A stretch of DNA of 64,000 nt from an uncultured Mesonia sp. (GCA_947499595.1 CANMOY010000001.1:372001-436000), one strand, 5' to 3'. Shown: positions 9,984-19,601, counted from the first letter of the stretch. The notes: generated by a model not told the origin, from the letters alone. Program-made: numbers and translations.

Positions 9984-12554
9984 ATGGACGATAATTTTTC
10001 ACCCCGAGTAAAAGATGTAATTACATACAGTAAAGAGGAAGCTCTACGCTTAGGCCACGATTTCATAGGAACAGAGCACCTGGTCCTAGGCTTAATTCGT
10101 GATGGAAACGGAAAAGCTATAGATATTTTAGAAGCCTTAGAAATTGATTTGGATTTACTTCGGCGTAAGGTTGAGATTTTGAGTCCGGCAAATCCCGATA
10201 ACGCATTTATTAGCAACGAGAAAAAAAACCTTCATCTTACAAGGCAAGCAGAACGCGCTTTGAAAACAACTTTTTTAGAAGCCAAACTTTTTCAAAGCTC
10301 AACAATTAACACCGCGCATTTATTGCTGTGTATTTTAAGAAATGAAAACGACCCGACCACCAAATTATTGAACAAATTGAAAATTGACTATGATAATGTG
10401 AAGGGAGAATTTAAAGCTATGATAACACAAGATAACGATTATATAGACCCCACCCCCACCGCAAATTTCCCGAATGAGGGTGCCAGTGAAGGCGATAGTA
10501 TGCGTAAAAACCCGTTTGACACAAATAGTGGATCAAAAACAGGTAAAGTAAATAAAAAATCGAAAACACCAGTTCTCGATAATTTTGGTCGCGATTTAAC
10601 TGCTATGGCAGATGAAGGAAAATTAGACCCCGTAGTAGGTCGTGAAAAAGAAATAGAAAGAGTTTCGCAAATATTAAGTAGACGAAAAAAGAATAATCCG
10701 CTACTCATAGGTGAACCAGGAGTGGGTAAAAGTGCCATTGCAGAAGGTTTAGCTTTACGGATTGTACAACGTAAAGTTTCGAGAATTTTGTTTGATAAAC
10801 GGGTGGTAACCCTAGATTTAGCAAGCTTAGTGGCGGGTACAAAGTACCGTGGTCAATTTGAAGAACGTATGAAAGCAGTGATGAATGAATTAGAAAAAAA
10901 TGATGATATAATTCTTTTCATTGATGAAATTCATACCATTGTAGGAGCCGGTGGAGCAACAGGCAGTTTAGACGCTAGTAATATGTTTAAACCTGCATTA
11001 GCACGTGGTGAATTACAATGCATAGGGGCCACAACTTTAGACGAATACCGACAACACATAGAAAAAGATGGTGCATTAGAACGTAGATTCCAAAAGGTAA
11101 TCATAGAACCTACTACGGTAGATGAAACCATAGAAATTCTAAATAATATAAAACCAAAGTATGAGTCACATCATAATGTGACCTATACTCCCGAAGCTAT
11201 TGAGGCTTGTGTCAAATTAACAAATCGTTATATGACTGACAGGTTCTTACCCGATAAAGCCATAGATGCATTAGACGAAGCAGGATCGCGAGTACATATC
11301 ACCAATATTGAGGTACCTAAACGCATTTTAGATCTCGAACGCCAACTTGAAAAGGTGCGAGAAACTAAAACCTCTGTGGTTAAAAAACAGAAATATGAGG
11401 AGGCTGCCAAGCTCCGTGATGACGAAAAAAACTTAGAACAAGAATTACAGGTTGCACAAGAAAAATGGGAAGAAGAAAGTAAAAAACACAGAGAGCTTGT
11501 AAATGAAGAAAATGTAGCTGATGTAGTCTCAATGATGACGGGAATACCTGTAAATCGTATAGCTCAAACTGAAAGCAATAAATTAGCCAAATTACCAGAC
11601 CGAATCAAAGGAAAGGTTATTGGCCAAGATCAAGCAGTATCTAAAGTAGTTAAAGCCATACAACGTAACCGTGCAGGCTTAAAAGACCCTAACAAACCTA
11701 TTGGATCATTTATCTTTTTAGGACAAACAGGCGTAGGAAAAACGCAGTTAGCGAAAGTCTTAGCAAAAGAACTTTTTGATAATGAGGACACCCTTATTCG
11801 AATTGATATGAGTGAATATATGGAGAAATTTGCTATATCACGGCTAGTTGGTGCTCCTCCAGGATATGTTGGCTACGAAGAAGGCGGCCAACTGACCGAA
11901 AAAGTACGTAGAAAACCTTATGCCGTTATCTTATTAGATGAAGTTGAAAAAGCACATCCAGATGTATTTAATATGTTGCTTCAAGTTTTGGATGATGGCT
12001 ATTTAACCGATAGTCTTGGACGAAAAATAGATTTTAGAAATACCATTATCATCATGACGTCAAATATCGGAGCACGTAAATTAAAAGATTTTGGTCAAGG
12101 AGTTGGGTTTGGTACTAAAGCTAGAAAAGAGCAAGCCGATGCCAACACAAAAAGTGTAATAGAAAACGCACTAAAGAAAGCCTTTGCTCCAGAATTTTTA
12201 AATAGAATTGATGATGTAGTTATTTTTAATGCGCTAGAGCGAAAAGATATTCATAAGATTATAGATATTGAGCTTGCTAAACTATTTACTCGCGTTAAAG
12301 ATTTAGGTTACAATTTAGAGCTCACAGAGAAAGCCAAAGATTATATTGCCGATAAAGGTTTTGATCAGCAATATGGTGCCAGACCGTTGAAAAGGGCAAT
12401 TCAAAAATACGTTGAAGATGCCTTAGCGGAAGAAATTATAAATACCAAATTAGAAGAGGGAGACCTTGTTGTTATGGATCTAAATGAAGACAACAAACAA
12501 CTTGTTGTACAAATCACTAAAAAAGAAACACCAGAACAACAAGAAGACTCTTAG
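9984..12554 (+). CDS. clpC: ATP-dependent Clp protease ATPase subunit ClpC
   Basis: 856 residues. Order: Clp-N repeat domain (about 1-145), linker, first AAA+ module with Walker A G-E-P-G-V-G-K-S at 243-250, a UVR-containing coiled middle region (about 455-510), second AAA+ module with Walker A G-Q-T-G-V-G-K-T, and a C-terminal D2-small domain ending with Y-G-A-R-P-L-K-R. The short middle domain with UVR motif marks ClpC rather than ClpB. It unfolds substrates for ClpP in protein quality control. Single-gene unit ending at a strong terminator. Confidence 0.95.
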   Translation: MDDNFSPRVKDVITYSKEEALRLGHDFIGTEHLVLGLIRDGNGKAIDILEALEIDLDLLRRKVEILSPANPDNAFISNEKKNLHLTRQAERALKTTFLEAKLFQSSTINTAHLLLCILRNENDPTTKLLNKLKIDYDNVKGEFKAMITQDNDYIDPTPTANFPNEGASEGDSMRKNPFDTNSGSKTGKVNKKSKTPVLDNFGRDLTAMADEGKLDPVVGREKEIERVSQILSRRKKNNPLLIGEPGVGKSAIAEGLALRIVQRKVSRILFDKRVVTLDLASLVAGTKYRGQFEERMKAVMNELEKNDDIILFIDEIHTIVGAGGATGSLDASNMFKPALARGELQCIGATTLDEYRQHIEKDGALERRFQKVIIEPTTVDETIEILNNIKPKYESHHNVTYTPEAIEACVKLTNRYMTDRFLPDKAIDALDEAGSRVHITNIEVPKRILDLERQLEKVRETKTSVVKKQKYEEAAKLRDDEKNLEQELQVAQEKWEEESKKHRELVNEENVADVVSMMTGIPVNRIAQTESNKLAKLPDRIKGKVIGQDQAVSKVVKAIQRNRAGLKDPNKPIGSFIFLGQTGVGKTQLAKVLAKELFDNEDTLIRIDMSEYMEKFAISRLVGAPPGYVGYEEGGQLTEKVRRKPYAVILLDEVEKAHPDVFNMLLQVLDDGYLTDSLGRKIDFRNTIIIMTSNIGARKLKDFGQGVGFGTKARKEQADANTKSVIENALKKAFAPEFLNRIDDVVIFNALERKDIHKIIDIELAKLFTRVKDLGYNLELTEKAKDYIADKGFDQQYGARPLKRAIQKYVEDALAEEIINTKLEEGDLVVMDLNEDNKQLVVQITKKETPEQQEDS

Positions 12555-12573
12555 TTTAAGGTATAATTAAATT

Positions 12574-12609
12574 TAAAAAGCCTCAACTTTTAAAGTTGAG
12601 GCTTTTTAA
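12574..12609. terminator. bidirectional terminator after clpC
   Basis: Near-perfect palindrome: AAAAAGCCTCAACTTT followed directly by its complement AAAGTTGAGGCTTTTT. It lies between convergent clpC and the small secreted-protein gene. Confidence 0.88.
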
Positions 12610-12632
12610 ATTTAAACCTTACATAACCAAAC

Positions 12633-13004
12633 TTAATTGGTTTGTTTTTTATGGGTTGTATAATCGGATTCTGTAAGAATAACTGTATTAATTTTATTAT
12701 ATAAAAATTCCTTCAGCTCCTCACCTCGTAAAATCTTAAATTTAATATTTTCTTTTAACCTTAAACTGTCTATATAATTATCAAATTGATAAAATTTATT
12801 ATTATGATAAATTAGGATTTTAGAATTAACATTTTTTCTGTTCTTCTCTACGAATATCATATTTCCTAAACTAGAGTTATCTATTAAAACCGCATTTTCT
12901 ACCGATTTATCCAATAGAAAAGATGTCTTGGTTGAGTCTATTTGAGAGAATAAATTGTAACTCACAAACGAAAAACCTAACATTAAAATAATTTTATTTT
13001 TCAA
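12633..13004 (-). CDS. small secreted protein of unknown function
   Basis: 123 residues if translation starts at the TTG at 13004, preferred because it supplies the basic residues (K-N-K) and full hydrophobic core of a signal peptide ending near F-S-Q. The ATG at 12983 would leave no positively charged N-region. The mature part is rich in Asn, Lys and Ile and has no family I recognise. It sits downstream of hutH but may be transcribed separately. Its reading frame is open, but coding status is less certain than for its neighbours. Confidence 0.6.
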   Translation of the reverse strand: MKNKIILMLGFSFVSYNLFSQIDSTKTSFLLDKSVENAVLIDNSSLGNMIFVEKNRKNVNSKILIYHNNKFYQFDNYIDSLRLKENIKFKILRGEELKEFLYNKINTVILTESDYTTHKKQTN

Positions 13005-13046
13005 AATATATAATTTTACAACTAAGCTCTAAGTTAATGAATATTT

Positions 13047-14561
13047 TTAACTGCAAAACAACAATTCTTCATCGATTGTAAACTGATTTATAAAGTCTAC
13101 CGCTTTATGGATCTCATTTGCCATTACCTTATCTTGTTTAACCACGGGAACCTCAGTTCTAAACGCCGTGATTAATTGCTCAACAAACGGTGAAGATTTT
13201 AAAGGCTCTCTAAAATACAAGGCCTGAGAGGCGTTAAATAGCTCAATTGCCAGCACTGTAGCTAGATTATCAACCACTTTAATTAACTTTGTAGCTGAGT
13301 TAGCCCCCATACTTACGTGATCTTCTTGACCATTTGAAGAAACAATAGAATCTATACTTGCAGGTGTACAAAGTTGTTTATTTTGACTCACAATACTAGC
13401 TGCAGTATACTGCGGAATCATAAAACCGTTATTCAATCCTGGGTCATTCACCAAAAACATAGGAAGCTGTCTTAAACCTGATACCAATTGATAAATTCTT
13501 CTTTCAGAAATATTGGCTAATTCCGCGCAAGCAATCGCTAAATAATCCATTCCTAATGCTAATGGCTGGCCGTGAAAGTTACCTCCTGAAATAATTTCAT
13601 CTTCTTCAACAAAAATATTCGGATTATCGGTAACGCTATTTATCTCTGTTTTTACCGTTTTGTATACAAAACGCAAGGTATCTTTACTAGCTCCGTGAAC
13701 TTGTGGGATACATCGAAAAGAGTAAGGATCTTGTACACTTTCTTTGGCTTGTTGTGCAATTTCACTTCCGCTAAGGAAATCAAGCATACGTTCGGCTGTT
13801 TTAATCTGCCCTCGATGCGGTCTCACATAATGAACCAATTCATTAAATGGTGATAAATTACAATCAAAGCCGTCTAGAGAGGCAGCACTTATGGCATCTG
13901 CCATATAACTTAACTTATAGGTTTTTATTAAAGCATACACAGCATGTGCACTCATAAACTGAGTTCCGTTTAGCAATGCTAGTCCTTCTTTTGACTGTAA
14001 AACCAGTGGTTCAAGATTATGTTTTTTTAAAATTTCTTCACCTGTTAATCGTTCGCCCTTATACCAAGCTTCTCCTTTACCTAAAAGAGGTAGGCATAAA
14101 TGCGCTAAAGGTGATAAATCTCCAGATGCCCCTAAAGATCCTTGTTCATATACAACGGGTAAGATATCATTATTAAAGAAAAACATCAATCGCTCTACGG
14201 TAGACATAGACACACCTGAATGCCCATAGCTTAAAGATTGAATCTTCAGCAAAAGCATAATTTTCACTATTTCAGAATCAATAACAGCACCGGTCCCACA
14301 CGCATGAGAAACCACTAAATTCTCCTGCAACTGAGCCAATTTTTCTTTTGAAATTTTCACGTTGCAAAGAGAACCAAATCCGGTATTAATTCCGTAAAAC
14401 GGTCTTTCGCTCTCAGCTAGTTTATCATCTAAGTATTTTCTAGCCTTATTTATAGCACTTTTCGCTTCTTCACTAAGATCTAATTTATAAGACTGGGTTA
14501 TAATTTGTTGTATTTTAGGTAGGTCTAAAATATCTTTACTAATGTAATGTATTTGTTTCAT
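13047..14561 (-). CDS. hutH: histidine ammonia-lyase
   Basis: 504 residues, normal for the family. The MIO electrophile is formed from Ala145-Ser146-Gly147 in G-S-L-G-A-S-G-D-L-S-P-L-A-H; the substrate-binding Y-G-I-N-T-G-F-G and the S-G-G-N-F-H-G-Q motif are present. It deaminates L-histidine to urocanate, the first step of histidine degradation. No other hut gene is in the window, so the pathway is split or hutH acts alone here. The nnrD gene lies 42 bp upstream on the same strand, with a small hairpin between. Confidence 0.93.
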   Translation of the reverse strand: MKQIHYISKDILDLPKIQQIITQSYKLDLSEEAKSAINKARKYLDDKLAESERPFYGINTGFGSLCNVKISKEKLAQLQENLVVSHACGTGAVIDSEIVKIMLLLKIQSLSYGHSGVSMSTVERLMFFFNNDILPVVYEQGSLGASGDLSPLAHLCLPLLGKGEAWYKGERLTGEEILKKHNLEPLVLQSKEGLALLNGTQFMSAHAVYALIKTYKLSYMADAISAASLDGFDCNLSPFNELVHYVRPHRGQIKTAERMLDFLSGSEIAQQAKESVQDPYSFRCIPQVHGASKDTLRFVYKTVKTEINSVTDNPNIFVEEDEIISGGNFHGQPLALGMDYLAIACAELANISERRIYQLVSGLRQLPMFLVNDPGLNNGFMIPQYTAASIVSQNKQLCTPASIDSIVSSNGQEDHVSMGANSATKLIKVVDNLATVLAIELFNASQALYFREPLKSSPFVEQLITAFRTEVPVVKQDKVMANEIHKAVDFINQFTIDEELLFCS

Positions 14562-14577
14562 TATAAATTTTAAAATT

Positions 14578-14593
14578 AACCCATTATTGGGTT
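14578..14593 (-). terminator. possible weak terminator between nnrD and hutH
   Basis: Six-bp hairpin AACCCA / TGGGTT with a 4-nt loop, followed on the minus strand by TTAATTTT. Short stem, so partial termination at best. Confidence 0.35.
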
Positions 14594-14603
14594 GTAAGAT
14601 AAA

Positions 14604-16139
14604 TTATTTTGAATTCTTTGCTTCTTGGGGTTTTTCAAACAGATAACGTAGGGCTTTACCTTGATGAGCAATTATGTCTGAGGCCAAAAGCGCATCGGGT
14701 ATGGTATTTTGTATGGCTAAATCTCCTGCTAAAGCATGGATATAGACACCAAAAACACAACTAATGGCGGGGTCATAACCTTGGGCTAATAAACCGATTA
14801 AAATACCCGACAACACATCGCCACTTCCTGCCGTTGCCATGCCAGGGTTACCGTTCGTATTAATATAAACGTGGTCACCACTTACCGTTAAAGTATAAGT
14901 TCCTTTAACAATCACACTTACTCTGTATTTTTTTGAAAAAGTTTTTACTTTACGGATTTTATCAAAGTCATCATCCCAGTCTCCAATTAAATTTAACAGC
15001 TCCTTAGGGTGCGGGGTTAATATAGATTTTTCTGGAATCAATTTTAATAATTCAGGGGCTTTACCGAGCATATTGATACCATCTGCATCTATTACTATAG
15101 GGGTTTTTACTTGATGCAGCAAGGTTGTAAACATTTCGATAGATTTCTCTTCTTGCCCTGCTCCTACACCAAAACAAATCCTATCCTTACTTGAAAACTC
15201 AAAATTATCCTCTACAAGATATTCATCGTGCGCTACGGTTTTCACCATTACCTCTGGATTAACGGTTTGCAAGGGTATGTAAGCACAAGTAGGTACTACC
15301 GCAGAAACTTTTCCAGCCCCCATTCTTAAGGCTGCTTTTGTGGCTAAAATCACGCTTCCAATCATGCCGTATTTACCACCTATAACATAAGCGTGTCCAT
15401 AATCTCCTTTATGCGAAAAACGAGACCTAGGCTGATATAAAGCAGCCGCCTGTTCTTTAGTAATCAAGGTTGCTACCGCTTTTTGATTGTGTAAAAATTG
15501 TTGATCTAAACCAATATCTATAATTTGAATATTTCCGGCATAGGGTGCAGTTTCGGGTAGAAAGAAAGGTAATTTAGCTGCTTGAAATGTAAGGGTATAA
15601 TTAGCTCTTAAAATAGGTTGTTTTGAGTTATAACTATCCAACTGCATACCCGATGGCACATCTATAGCAAAGGTGTATGCACCAGCATCATTTATATGAG
15701 TTATAACTTTATTTACCCAAGAAGCTAAGGGTCGGTTTAAGCCAATTCCAAAAATAGCATCAATAACCACATCATTGGCTTGAACTGTGGGAAGTTCAGA
15801 TTCTTCGTTCACCATTACAGGCCATTTATTCAATAACTCTTTAATGGCATTATAATTAGATAAGAATCCTGCTGTTCTTTGTTCAGAATAATTTATGATA
15901 AACACCTGTACGGCATAACCCTTTTCAATCAATTTTCTGGCTATGACTAAGCCATCTCCGCCATTATTTCCAACACCACAAAAAACCTTGATTTGTACAG
16001 CTGCTTTCCCCAATCGGGCATGGATTTGCTCAAAAGCACTAGTGCCAGCTCTTTCCATTAACTGTATCCCATCAATTTTCTGGTTTTTCTGGGTGATTTC
16101 TTCGGCTTGATATAATTGTTTTGCACTAAAAATTTTCAT
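14604..16139 (-). CDS. nnrD: bifunctional NAD(P)HX epimerase / ADP-dependent NAD(P)HX dehydratase
   Basis: 511 residues, the usual fused length. The N-terminal half is a YjeF_N epimerase domain with G-V-G-N-N-G-G-D-G-L (about residues 55-65); the C-terminal half is the ribokinase-like dehydratase with the Thr/Pro-rich L-T-P-H-P-K-E and the nucleotide motif N-P-G-M-A-T-A-G-S-G-D-V-L. It repairs hydrated NADH and NADPH in the cytoplasm. It is upstream of hutH on the same strand with a -7 box just before its start. Confidence 0.94.
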   Translation of the reverse strand: MKIFSAKQLYQAEEITQKNQKIDGIQLMERAGTSAFEQIHARLGKAAVQIKVFCGVGNNGGDGLVIARKLIEKGYAVQVFIINYSEQRTAGFLSNYNAIKELLNKWPVMVNEESELPTVQANDVVIDAIFGIGLNRPLASWVNKVITHINDAGAYTFAIDVPSGMQLDSYNSKQPILRANYTLTFQAAKLPFFLPETAPYAGNIQIIDIGLDQQFLHNQKAVATLITKEQAAALYQPRSRFSHKGDYGHAYVIGGKYGMIGSVILATKAALRMGAGKVSAVVPTCAYIPLQTVNPEVMVKTVAHDEYLVEDNFEFSSKDRICFGVGAGQEEKSIEMFTTLLHQVKTPIVIDADGINMLGKAPELLKLIPEKSILTPHPKELLNLIGDWDDDFDKIRKVKTFSKKYRVSVIVKGTYTLTVSGDHVYINTNGNPGMATAGSGDVLSGILIGLLAQGYDPAISCVFGVYIHALAGDLAIQNTIPDALLASDIIAHQGKALRYLFEKPQEAKNSK

Positions 16140-16153
16140 AATCTGGTTTTGTA

Positions 16154-16161
16154 CAAATATA
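16154..16161 (-). promoter_or_regulatory. -7 promoter box for nnrD
   Basis: The minus strand reads TATATTTG, an exact TAnnTTTG match, 14 bp before the ATG at 16139. Confidence 0.5.
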
Positions 16162-16237
16162 CTATTCTTTATAGGAATTCATATTTAATACTAAGCTAAT
16201 AGGAGGGGCAAATGCCGATTTTCTTAAAGCTAAATAC

Positions 16238-16268
16238 TTGGTCATACTGCTACAAACAACTACCTTTG
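16238..16268 (+). promoter_or_regulatory. Bacteroidota promoter of gcvT (-33 and -7)
   Basis: TTG at 16238-16240, a 20-nt spacer, then TACCTTTG at 16261-16268: both elements of the Bacteroidota housekeeping promoter at the expected spacing. The ATG of gcvT follows at 16286. The TTG could be read as an in-frame start codon, but the promoter explanation is better. Confidence 0.75.
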
Positions 16269-16285
16269 CTAAAATTTTTAAACCA

Positions 16286-17368
16286 ATGAAAAAAACAGCT
16301 TTAAATTCAATACATAAAGGTTTGGGAGCAAAAATGGTTCCTTATGCTGGTTTTGAGATGCCTGTATCTTATGCTGGAGTTAATGAAGAACATCAAAACG
16401 TACGCGAAAACTTAGGTGTTTTTGATGTATCCCATATGGGGGAATTTTTAATTAGTGGACCAAACGCTTTAGCCTTAATACAAAATCTTACCACCAATGA
16501 TGCTTCTAAGCTGGTAGATGGTAAAGCTCAGTACTCTTGCCTGACCAACCACGAGGGCGGTATCATAGATGATTTGATTATTTATAGGTTTAATAGTGAA
16601 AAATATCTATTGGTAGTAAACGCTTCTAATATCGAAAAAGACTGGAGCTGGATAGCAGAGAACAACACCGTAGATGCAGATATTAAAGATATCTCTGATG
16701 AGTATTCTTTATTGGCTATTCAGGGACCTAAGTCTATCGAAGCTATGCAAGCACTTACCCCTATTGATTTAAGCGCTATTAAGTTTTATAATTTTGAAGT
16801 AGGTGAATTTGCCGGCGCAGAAAATGTTATTATTTCGGCAACTGGATACACCGGAAGCGGTGGGTTTGAAATTTATTTTAAAAACGAAGAAGCTCCCGAA
16901 ATATGGAAACGTGTTTTAGAGGCAGGGAAAGATTTTGGCATTCAGCCAATAGGTCTGGCTGCCCGAGACACTTTAAGATTAGAAATGGGCTTCTGTTTAT
17001 ACGGCAATGATATAGATGAAGAAACAACCCCTATTGAAGCTGGCTTAGGTTGGATTACAAAATTCAATAAATCGTTTAAAGGAGATGAAGTGCTTAAAAA
17101 GCAAAAAGAAGAAAAACCAAGTCGTAAATTAATTGGTTTTGTATTATCTGAAAAAGGTATACCACGTAAGGGATATAGTATAGTTAATGACCAAGGTGAA
17201 GAAATTGGAGTGGTAACTAGTGGTACCATGTCTCCTTCAACAGGTAAAGCAATAGGGATGGGATATGTAAAACTTGAACACGCCAAAGAAGGTACACCCA
17301 TAAAAATTCAAATAAGAAAGAAAAGTGTGGCTGCTGAAATAACCAAACCTCCTTTTCACAAAAAATAG
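16286..17368 (+). CDS. gcvT: aminomethyltransferase (glycine cleavage T protein)
   Basis: 360 residues from the ATG at 16286, matching the family; a TTG 48 nt upstream is the -33 promoter element. Conserved parts include the N-terminal L-G-A-K-M-V-P-Y-A-G-F-E-M-P, the folate-site G-G-I-I-D-D-L (catalytic Asp) and A-A-R-D-T-L-R-L-E in the C-terminal half. It transfers the aminomethyl carbon from the H protein to tetrahydrofolate. The other glycine cleavage genes are not in the window, so gcvT is a separate unit. Confidence 0.95.
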   Translation: MKKTALNSIHKGLGAKMVPYAGFEMPVSYAGVNEEHQNVRENLGVFDVSHMGEFLISGPNALALIQNLTTNDASKLVDGKAQYSCLTNHEGGIIDDLIIYRFNSEKYLLVVNASNIEKDWSWIAENNTVDADIKDISDEYSLLAIQGPKSIEAMQALTPIDLSAIKFYNFEVGEFAGAENVIISATGYTGSGGFEIYFKNEEAPEIWKRVLEAGKDFGIQPIGLAARDTLRLEMGFCLYGNDIDEETTPIEAGLGWITKFNKSFKGDEVLKKQKEEKPSRKLIGFVLSEKGIPRKGYSIVNDQGEEIGVVTSGTMSPSTGKAIGMGYVKLEHAKEGTPIKIQIRKKSVAAEITKPPFHKK

Positions 17369-17389
17369 TAGGTATTTCATATTACAATC

Positions 17390-17458
17390 AAAGCTGTTTA
17401 TTTTTTGTTTATGCCTTTGAGTCTTCAAAGATTACGCAAAGCAGAGATAAACAGCTTT
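17390..17458. repeat. 12-bp inverted repeat with nested hairpin
   Basis: Perfect arms AAAGCTGTTTAT (17390-17401) and ATAAACAGCTTT (17447-17458) enclose 45 nt that contain a second hairpin, CTTTGA-GTCT-TCAAAG (17415-17430). It lies between the stop of gcvT and the reductase reading frame that lacks an ATG. It may terminate gcvT, although only a short T run follows, or be a small repeated element. Confidence 0.6.
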
Positions 17459-17480
17459 TACATTAAATAGACTTTTTAGT

Positions 17481-18311
17481 ATTAAAAACAACAAGAACAT
17501 ATTAATTTTAGGAGCTAGCGGCTTTATTGGTAGAACGCTTTACAAAGAACTATCCCCTTATTTTAACGTTTACGGTACATATCGAACTCCTCTACGAATC
17601 TATAATGAAAATCAGCAATACATACATTGGAATTTTCATTATGATGACCTACAAGATTTGCTCAAGCAAATTCAACCTAAAATAATAATACATTGTTTAA
17701 AAGGTGACTTTAAGGCTTTGCACGAAAACTATCAAACTTTGTTGTTTTATCTCCGAAAAAACGAGGCAAAATTCATTCAGTTTTCTACAGCAAATGTATT
17801 TGATGCATTTACAAATTATCCTAATTACGAATACGATAAAACCTTTTCTACCAGCATATACGGCAAGTTTCAAATACAAATAGAAAATGCCCTTTTAAGA
17901 CTGCCTACCTATAAGTATATAATTGCCAGAGTACCTATGCTTTACGGATTAAATTCGCCTAGAATTCAAGAAATACGGAATAATTATAAAAACAAGGAAG
18001 CCATTGAAGTTTTCCCAAAGGTTATAATAAATGCGGCCAGCGTGAATAGGCTTAGTCTTCAAATCCATTTTATGATAAACCAGCATTATGGTGGAGTTTA
18101 CCATTTGGGTAGTAAAAATTTAGTTCACCATGAAGATTTAATTTTAGAAATATGCGAAAAATTAAATTTAGACAATCCGTTACTAAGAAGAATCTACAAT
18201 TCAAATCAAGATAGGTTTTTAGCCTTATTAACTAAAAACAAATTACCGCAACAATTTCGATATGACTTAGATAAGGTTATAACAGATTCTACCAATAGCA
18301 TAAAGTTTTAG
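17481..18311 (+). CDS. RmlD/SDR-like reductase, probable ATT start, degenerate active site
   Basis: The frame is open from the TAA at 17448 to 18311. Translation from ATT at 17481 gives 276 residues beginning K-N-N-K-N-I-L-I-L-G-A-S-G-F-I-G, the expected N-terminal Rossmann NAD(P)-binding motif of the extended SDR / dTDP-4-dehydrorhamnose reductase family. No ATG, GTG or TTG precedes that motif in frame; the first TTG (17658) would remove it. The catalytic Y-x-x-x-K reads Y127-G-K-F-Q131, so the Lys is replaced by Gln, while Ser102 (S-T-A-N-V-F) is kept. It may be a real gene with an ATT start, or a decaying one. Substrate unknown. Confidence 0.65.
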   Translation: MKNNKNILILGASGFIGRTLYKELSPYFNVYGTYRTPLRIYNENQQYIHWNFHYDDLQDLLKQIQPKIIIHCLKGDFKALHENYQTLLFYLRKNEAKFIQFSTANVFDAFTNYPNYEYDKTFSTSIYGKFQIQIENALLRLPTYKYIIARVPMLYGLNSPRIQEIRNNYKNKEAIEVFPKVIINAASVNRLSLQIHFMINQHYGGVYHLGSKNLVHHEDLILEICEKLNLDNPLLRRIYNSNQDRFLALLTKNKLPQQFRYDLDKVITDSTNSIKF

Positions 18312-18366
18312 TACAAATTTAACCTACGCTAATTATTTCCGCTTTAAGCGATAGAAATAAAATTTA

Positions 18367-18384
18367 TGTAAAACTATTTTTACA
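18367..18384. promoter_or_regulatory. possible operator palindrome upstream of pterin dehydratase gene
   Basis: TGTAAAA-CTAT-TTTTACA: 7-bp perfect arms around a 4-nt centre, 75 bp before the ATG at 18459. Same 7-4-7 layout as the XRE operators further on but different arms. It could also be a weak hairpin. Confidence 0.3.
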
Positions 18385-18458
18385 CAAATTAAAATCAATT
18401 TACCTATTTATAATGCTCAGCCTTTCTTAATTTTAAGGCAAATAAAAAACCTGAAGCG

Positions 18459-18746
18459 ATGAGAAAACTGAATGAGCAAGAAATAAAAGATAAATTAAAA
18501 GATTTAGAGGGTTGGCAACATCAAGAAAATGCGATACAAACCAAGTTTGAATTTGAAAATTTCAAAGAAACATTTTCTATAATGACTCGAATAGCTTTTG
18601 AAGCCGAAGCTTTAAATCATCATCCTGATTGGAGCAACGTTTATAACGAATTAAGTATTTCGCTCTCTACACACGATGCTGGCGGAGTGACAGAAAAGGA
18701 TATTCATTTAGCACAAATTATAGAAGCTATAATAGACACCGAGTAA
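18459..18746 (+). CDS. 4a-hydroxytetrahydrobiopterin dehydratase (pterin-4a-carbinolamine dehydratase)
   Basis: 95 residues, the full length of the PCD/DCoH family. The signature is visible: E-A-E-A-L-N-H-H-P-D-W-S-N-V-Y, then L-S-T-H-D-A-G-G-V-T-E-K-D, with the three catalytic His residues. It dehydrates 4a-hydroxytetrahydropterin formed by aromatic amino acid hydroxylases and thereby recycles the cofactor. No hydroxylase gene is in the window. It is followed by the yebC gene after 70 bp with its own -7 box. Confidence 0.9.
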   Translation: MRKLNEQEIKDKLKDLEGWQHQENAIQTKFEFENFKETFSIMTRIAFEAEALNHHPDWSNVYNELSISLSTHDAGGVTEKDIHLAQIIEAIIDTE

Positions 18747-18783
18747 TTTTAAATAAAATTTACCTAGAATTTTTAGATTTTGT

Positions 18784-18791
18784 TAAATTTG
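18784..18791 (+). promoter_or_regulatory. -7 promoter box of the YebC gene
   Basis: TAAATTTG, an exact TAnnTTTG match, 25 bp before the ATG at 18817. Confidence 0.55.
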
Positions 18792-18816
18792 CCGACTAGA
18801 ACAATGGAAACAAATT

Positions 18817-19539
18817 ATGGGAAGAGCATTTGAATTTCGTAAAGCACGTAAAATGAAAAGATGGGCAGCAATGTCTAAAGCCTTTACACGTATAGGCAAA
18901 GATATTGTTATGGCTGTAAAAGAAGGTGGACCCGACCCCGATTCAAATGCCCGCTTGCGGGCTGTTATACAGAATGCAAAATCTGTTAATATGCCCAAAG
19001 ATAATATTGAGCGAGCAATTAAAAGGGCCAGTGATAAAAATCAAGATGATTATAAAGAAGTATTGTTTGAAGGTTATGCACCGCATGGTATCGCCATTTT
19101 GGTTGAAACCGCAACTGATAATAATACAAGAACGGTAGCTAATATTCGATCATACTTTAACAAATGTAACGGGAATTTAGGCACCTCTGGTTCTGTAGAG
19201 TTCATGTTTGATCACACTTGCAATTTTAGAATTAAAGGAGACGGGTTAGATCCCGAAGAATTGGAGCTTGAATTTATTGACTTTGGTGCTGAGGAAGTTT
19301 TTGAAGATGAAGACGGGATTTTGATCTACGCTCCCTTTGAAAGTTTTGGTGCTATTCAAAAAGAATTAGAAGATCGCAGTATTGAAATTTTGTCTTCTGG
19401 TTTTGAGCGAATTCCCACTACAACCAAAAGCCTTAGTTCAGATGAACAAGCGGATGTAGAGAAATTAATAGAAAAAATAGAAGAAGATGATGATGTACAA
19501 AATGTATATCACACTATGGAAGAAAGCACCGAAAATTAA
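18817..19539 (+). CDS. YebC/PmpR family DNA-binding / translation-associated protein
   Basis: 240 residues, the normal length. It starts M-G-R-A-F-E-F-R-K rather than the commoner M-A-G-H-S-K-W, typical of the Bacteroidota branch, and contains the conserved N-M-P-K-D-N-I-E-R-A-I and Y-E/F-G-Y-A-P-H-G-I-A motifs. Members have been described as transcription regulators and, more recently, as factors helping ribosomes at difficult sequences; which applies here is not decided. It ends at a strong bidirectional terminator shared with the Lrp gene. Confidence 0.9.
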   Translation: MGRAFEFRKARKMKRWAAMSKAFTRIGKDIVMAVKEGGPDPDSNARLRAVIQNAKSVNMPKDNIERAIKRASDKNQDDYKEVLFEGYAPHGIAILVETATDNNTRTVANIRSYFNKCNGNLGTSGSVEFMFDHTCNFRIKGDGLDPEELELEFIDFGAEEVFEDEDGILIYAPFESFGAIQKELEDRSIEILSSGFERIPTTTKSLSSDEQADVEKLIEKIEEDDDVQNVYHTMEESTEN

Positions 19540-19546
19540 TTGGTTA

Positions 19547-19585
19547 TTATAAAAAAGGAGTCAAAAATTGACTCCTTTTTTATAA
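19547..19585. terminator. bidirectional intrinsic terminator
   Basis: Long stem AAAAAAGGAGTCAA / TTGACTCCTTTTTT with an AAA loop, extended by TTAT/ATAA. It lies between the convergent yebC-family and Lrp genes. Confidence 0.88.
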
Positions 19586-19601
19586 CTAAATCTATTTAAA
19601 A

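Noticed and set aside
16238-16285. N-terminal extension of gcvT from a TTG
   Set aside because: The TTG is the -33 element of a well-formed promoter and the extension is not family-like.
17658-18311. Reductase gene starting at the TTG at 17658
   Set aside because: It would cut off the Rossmann motif, which is encoded upstream in the same frame.
18321-18458. Small RNA gene in the gap before the pterin dehydratase gene
   Set aside because: Only a 7-bp palindrome and AT-rich sequence were seen, without promoter-terminator pairing.
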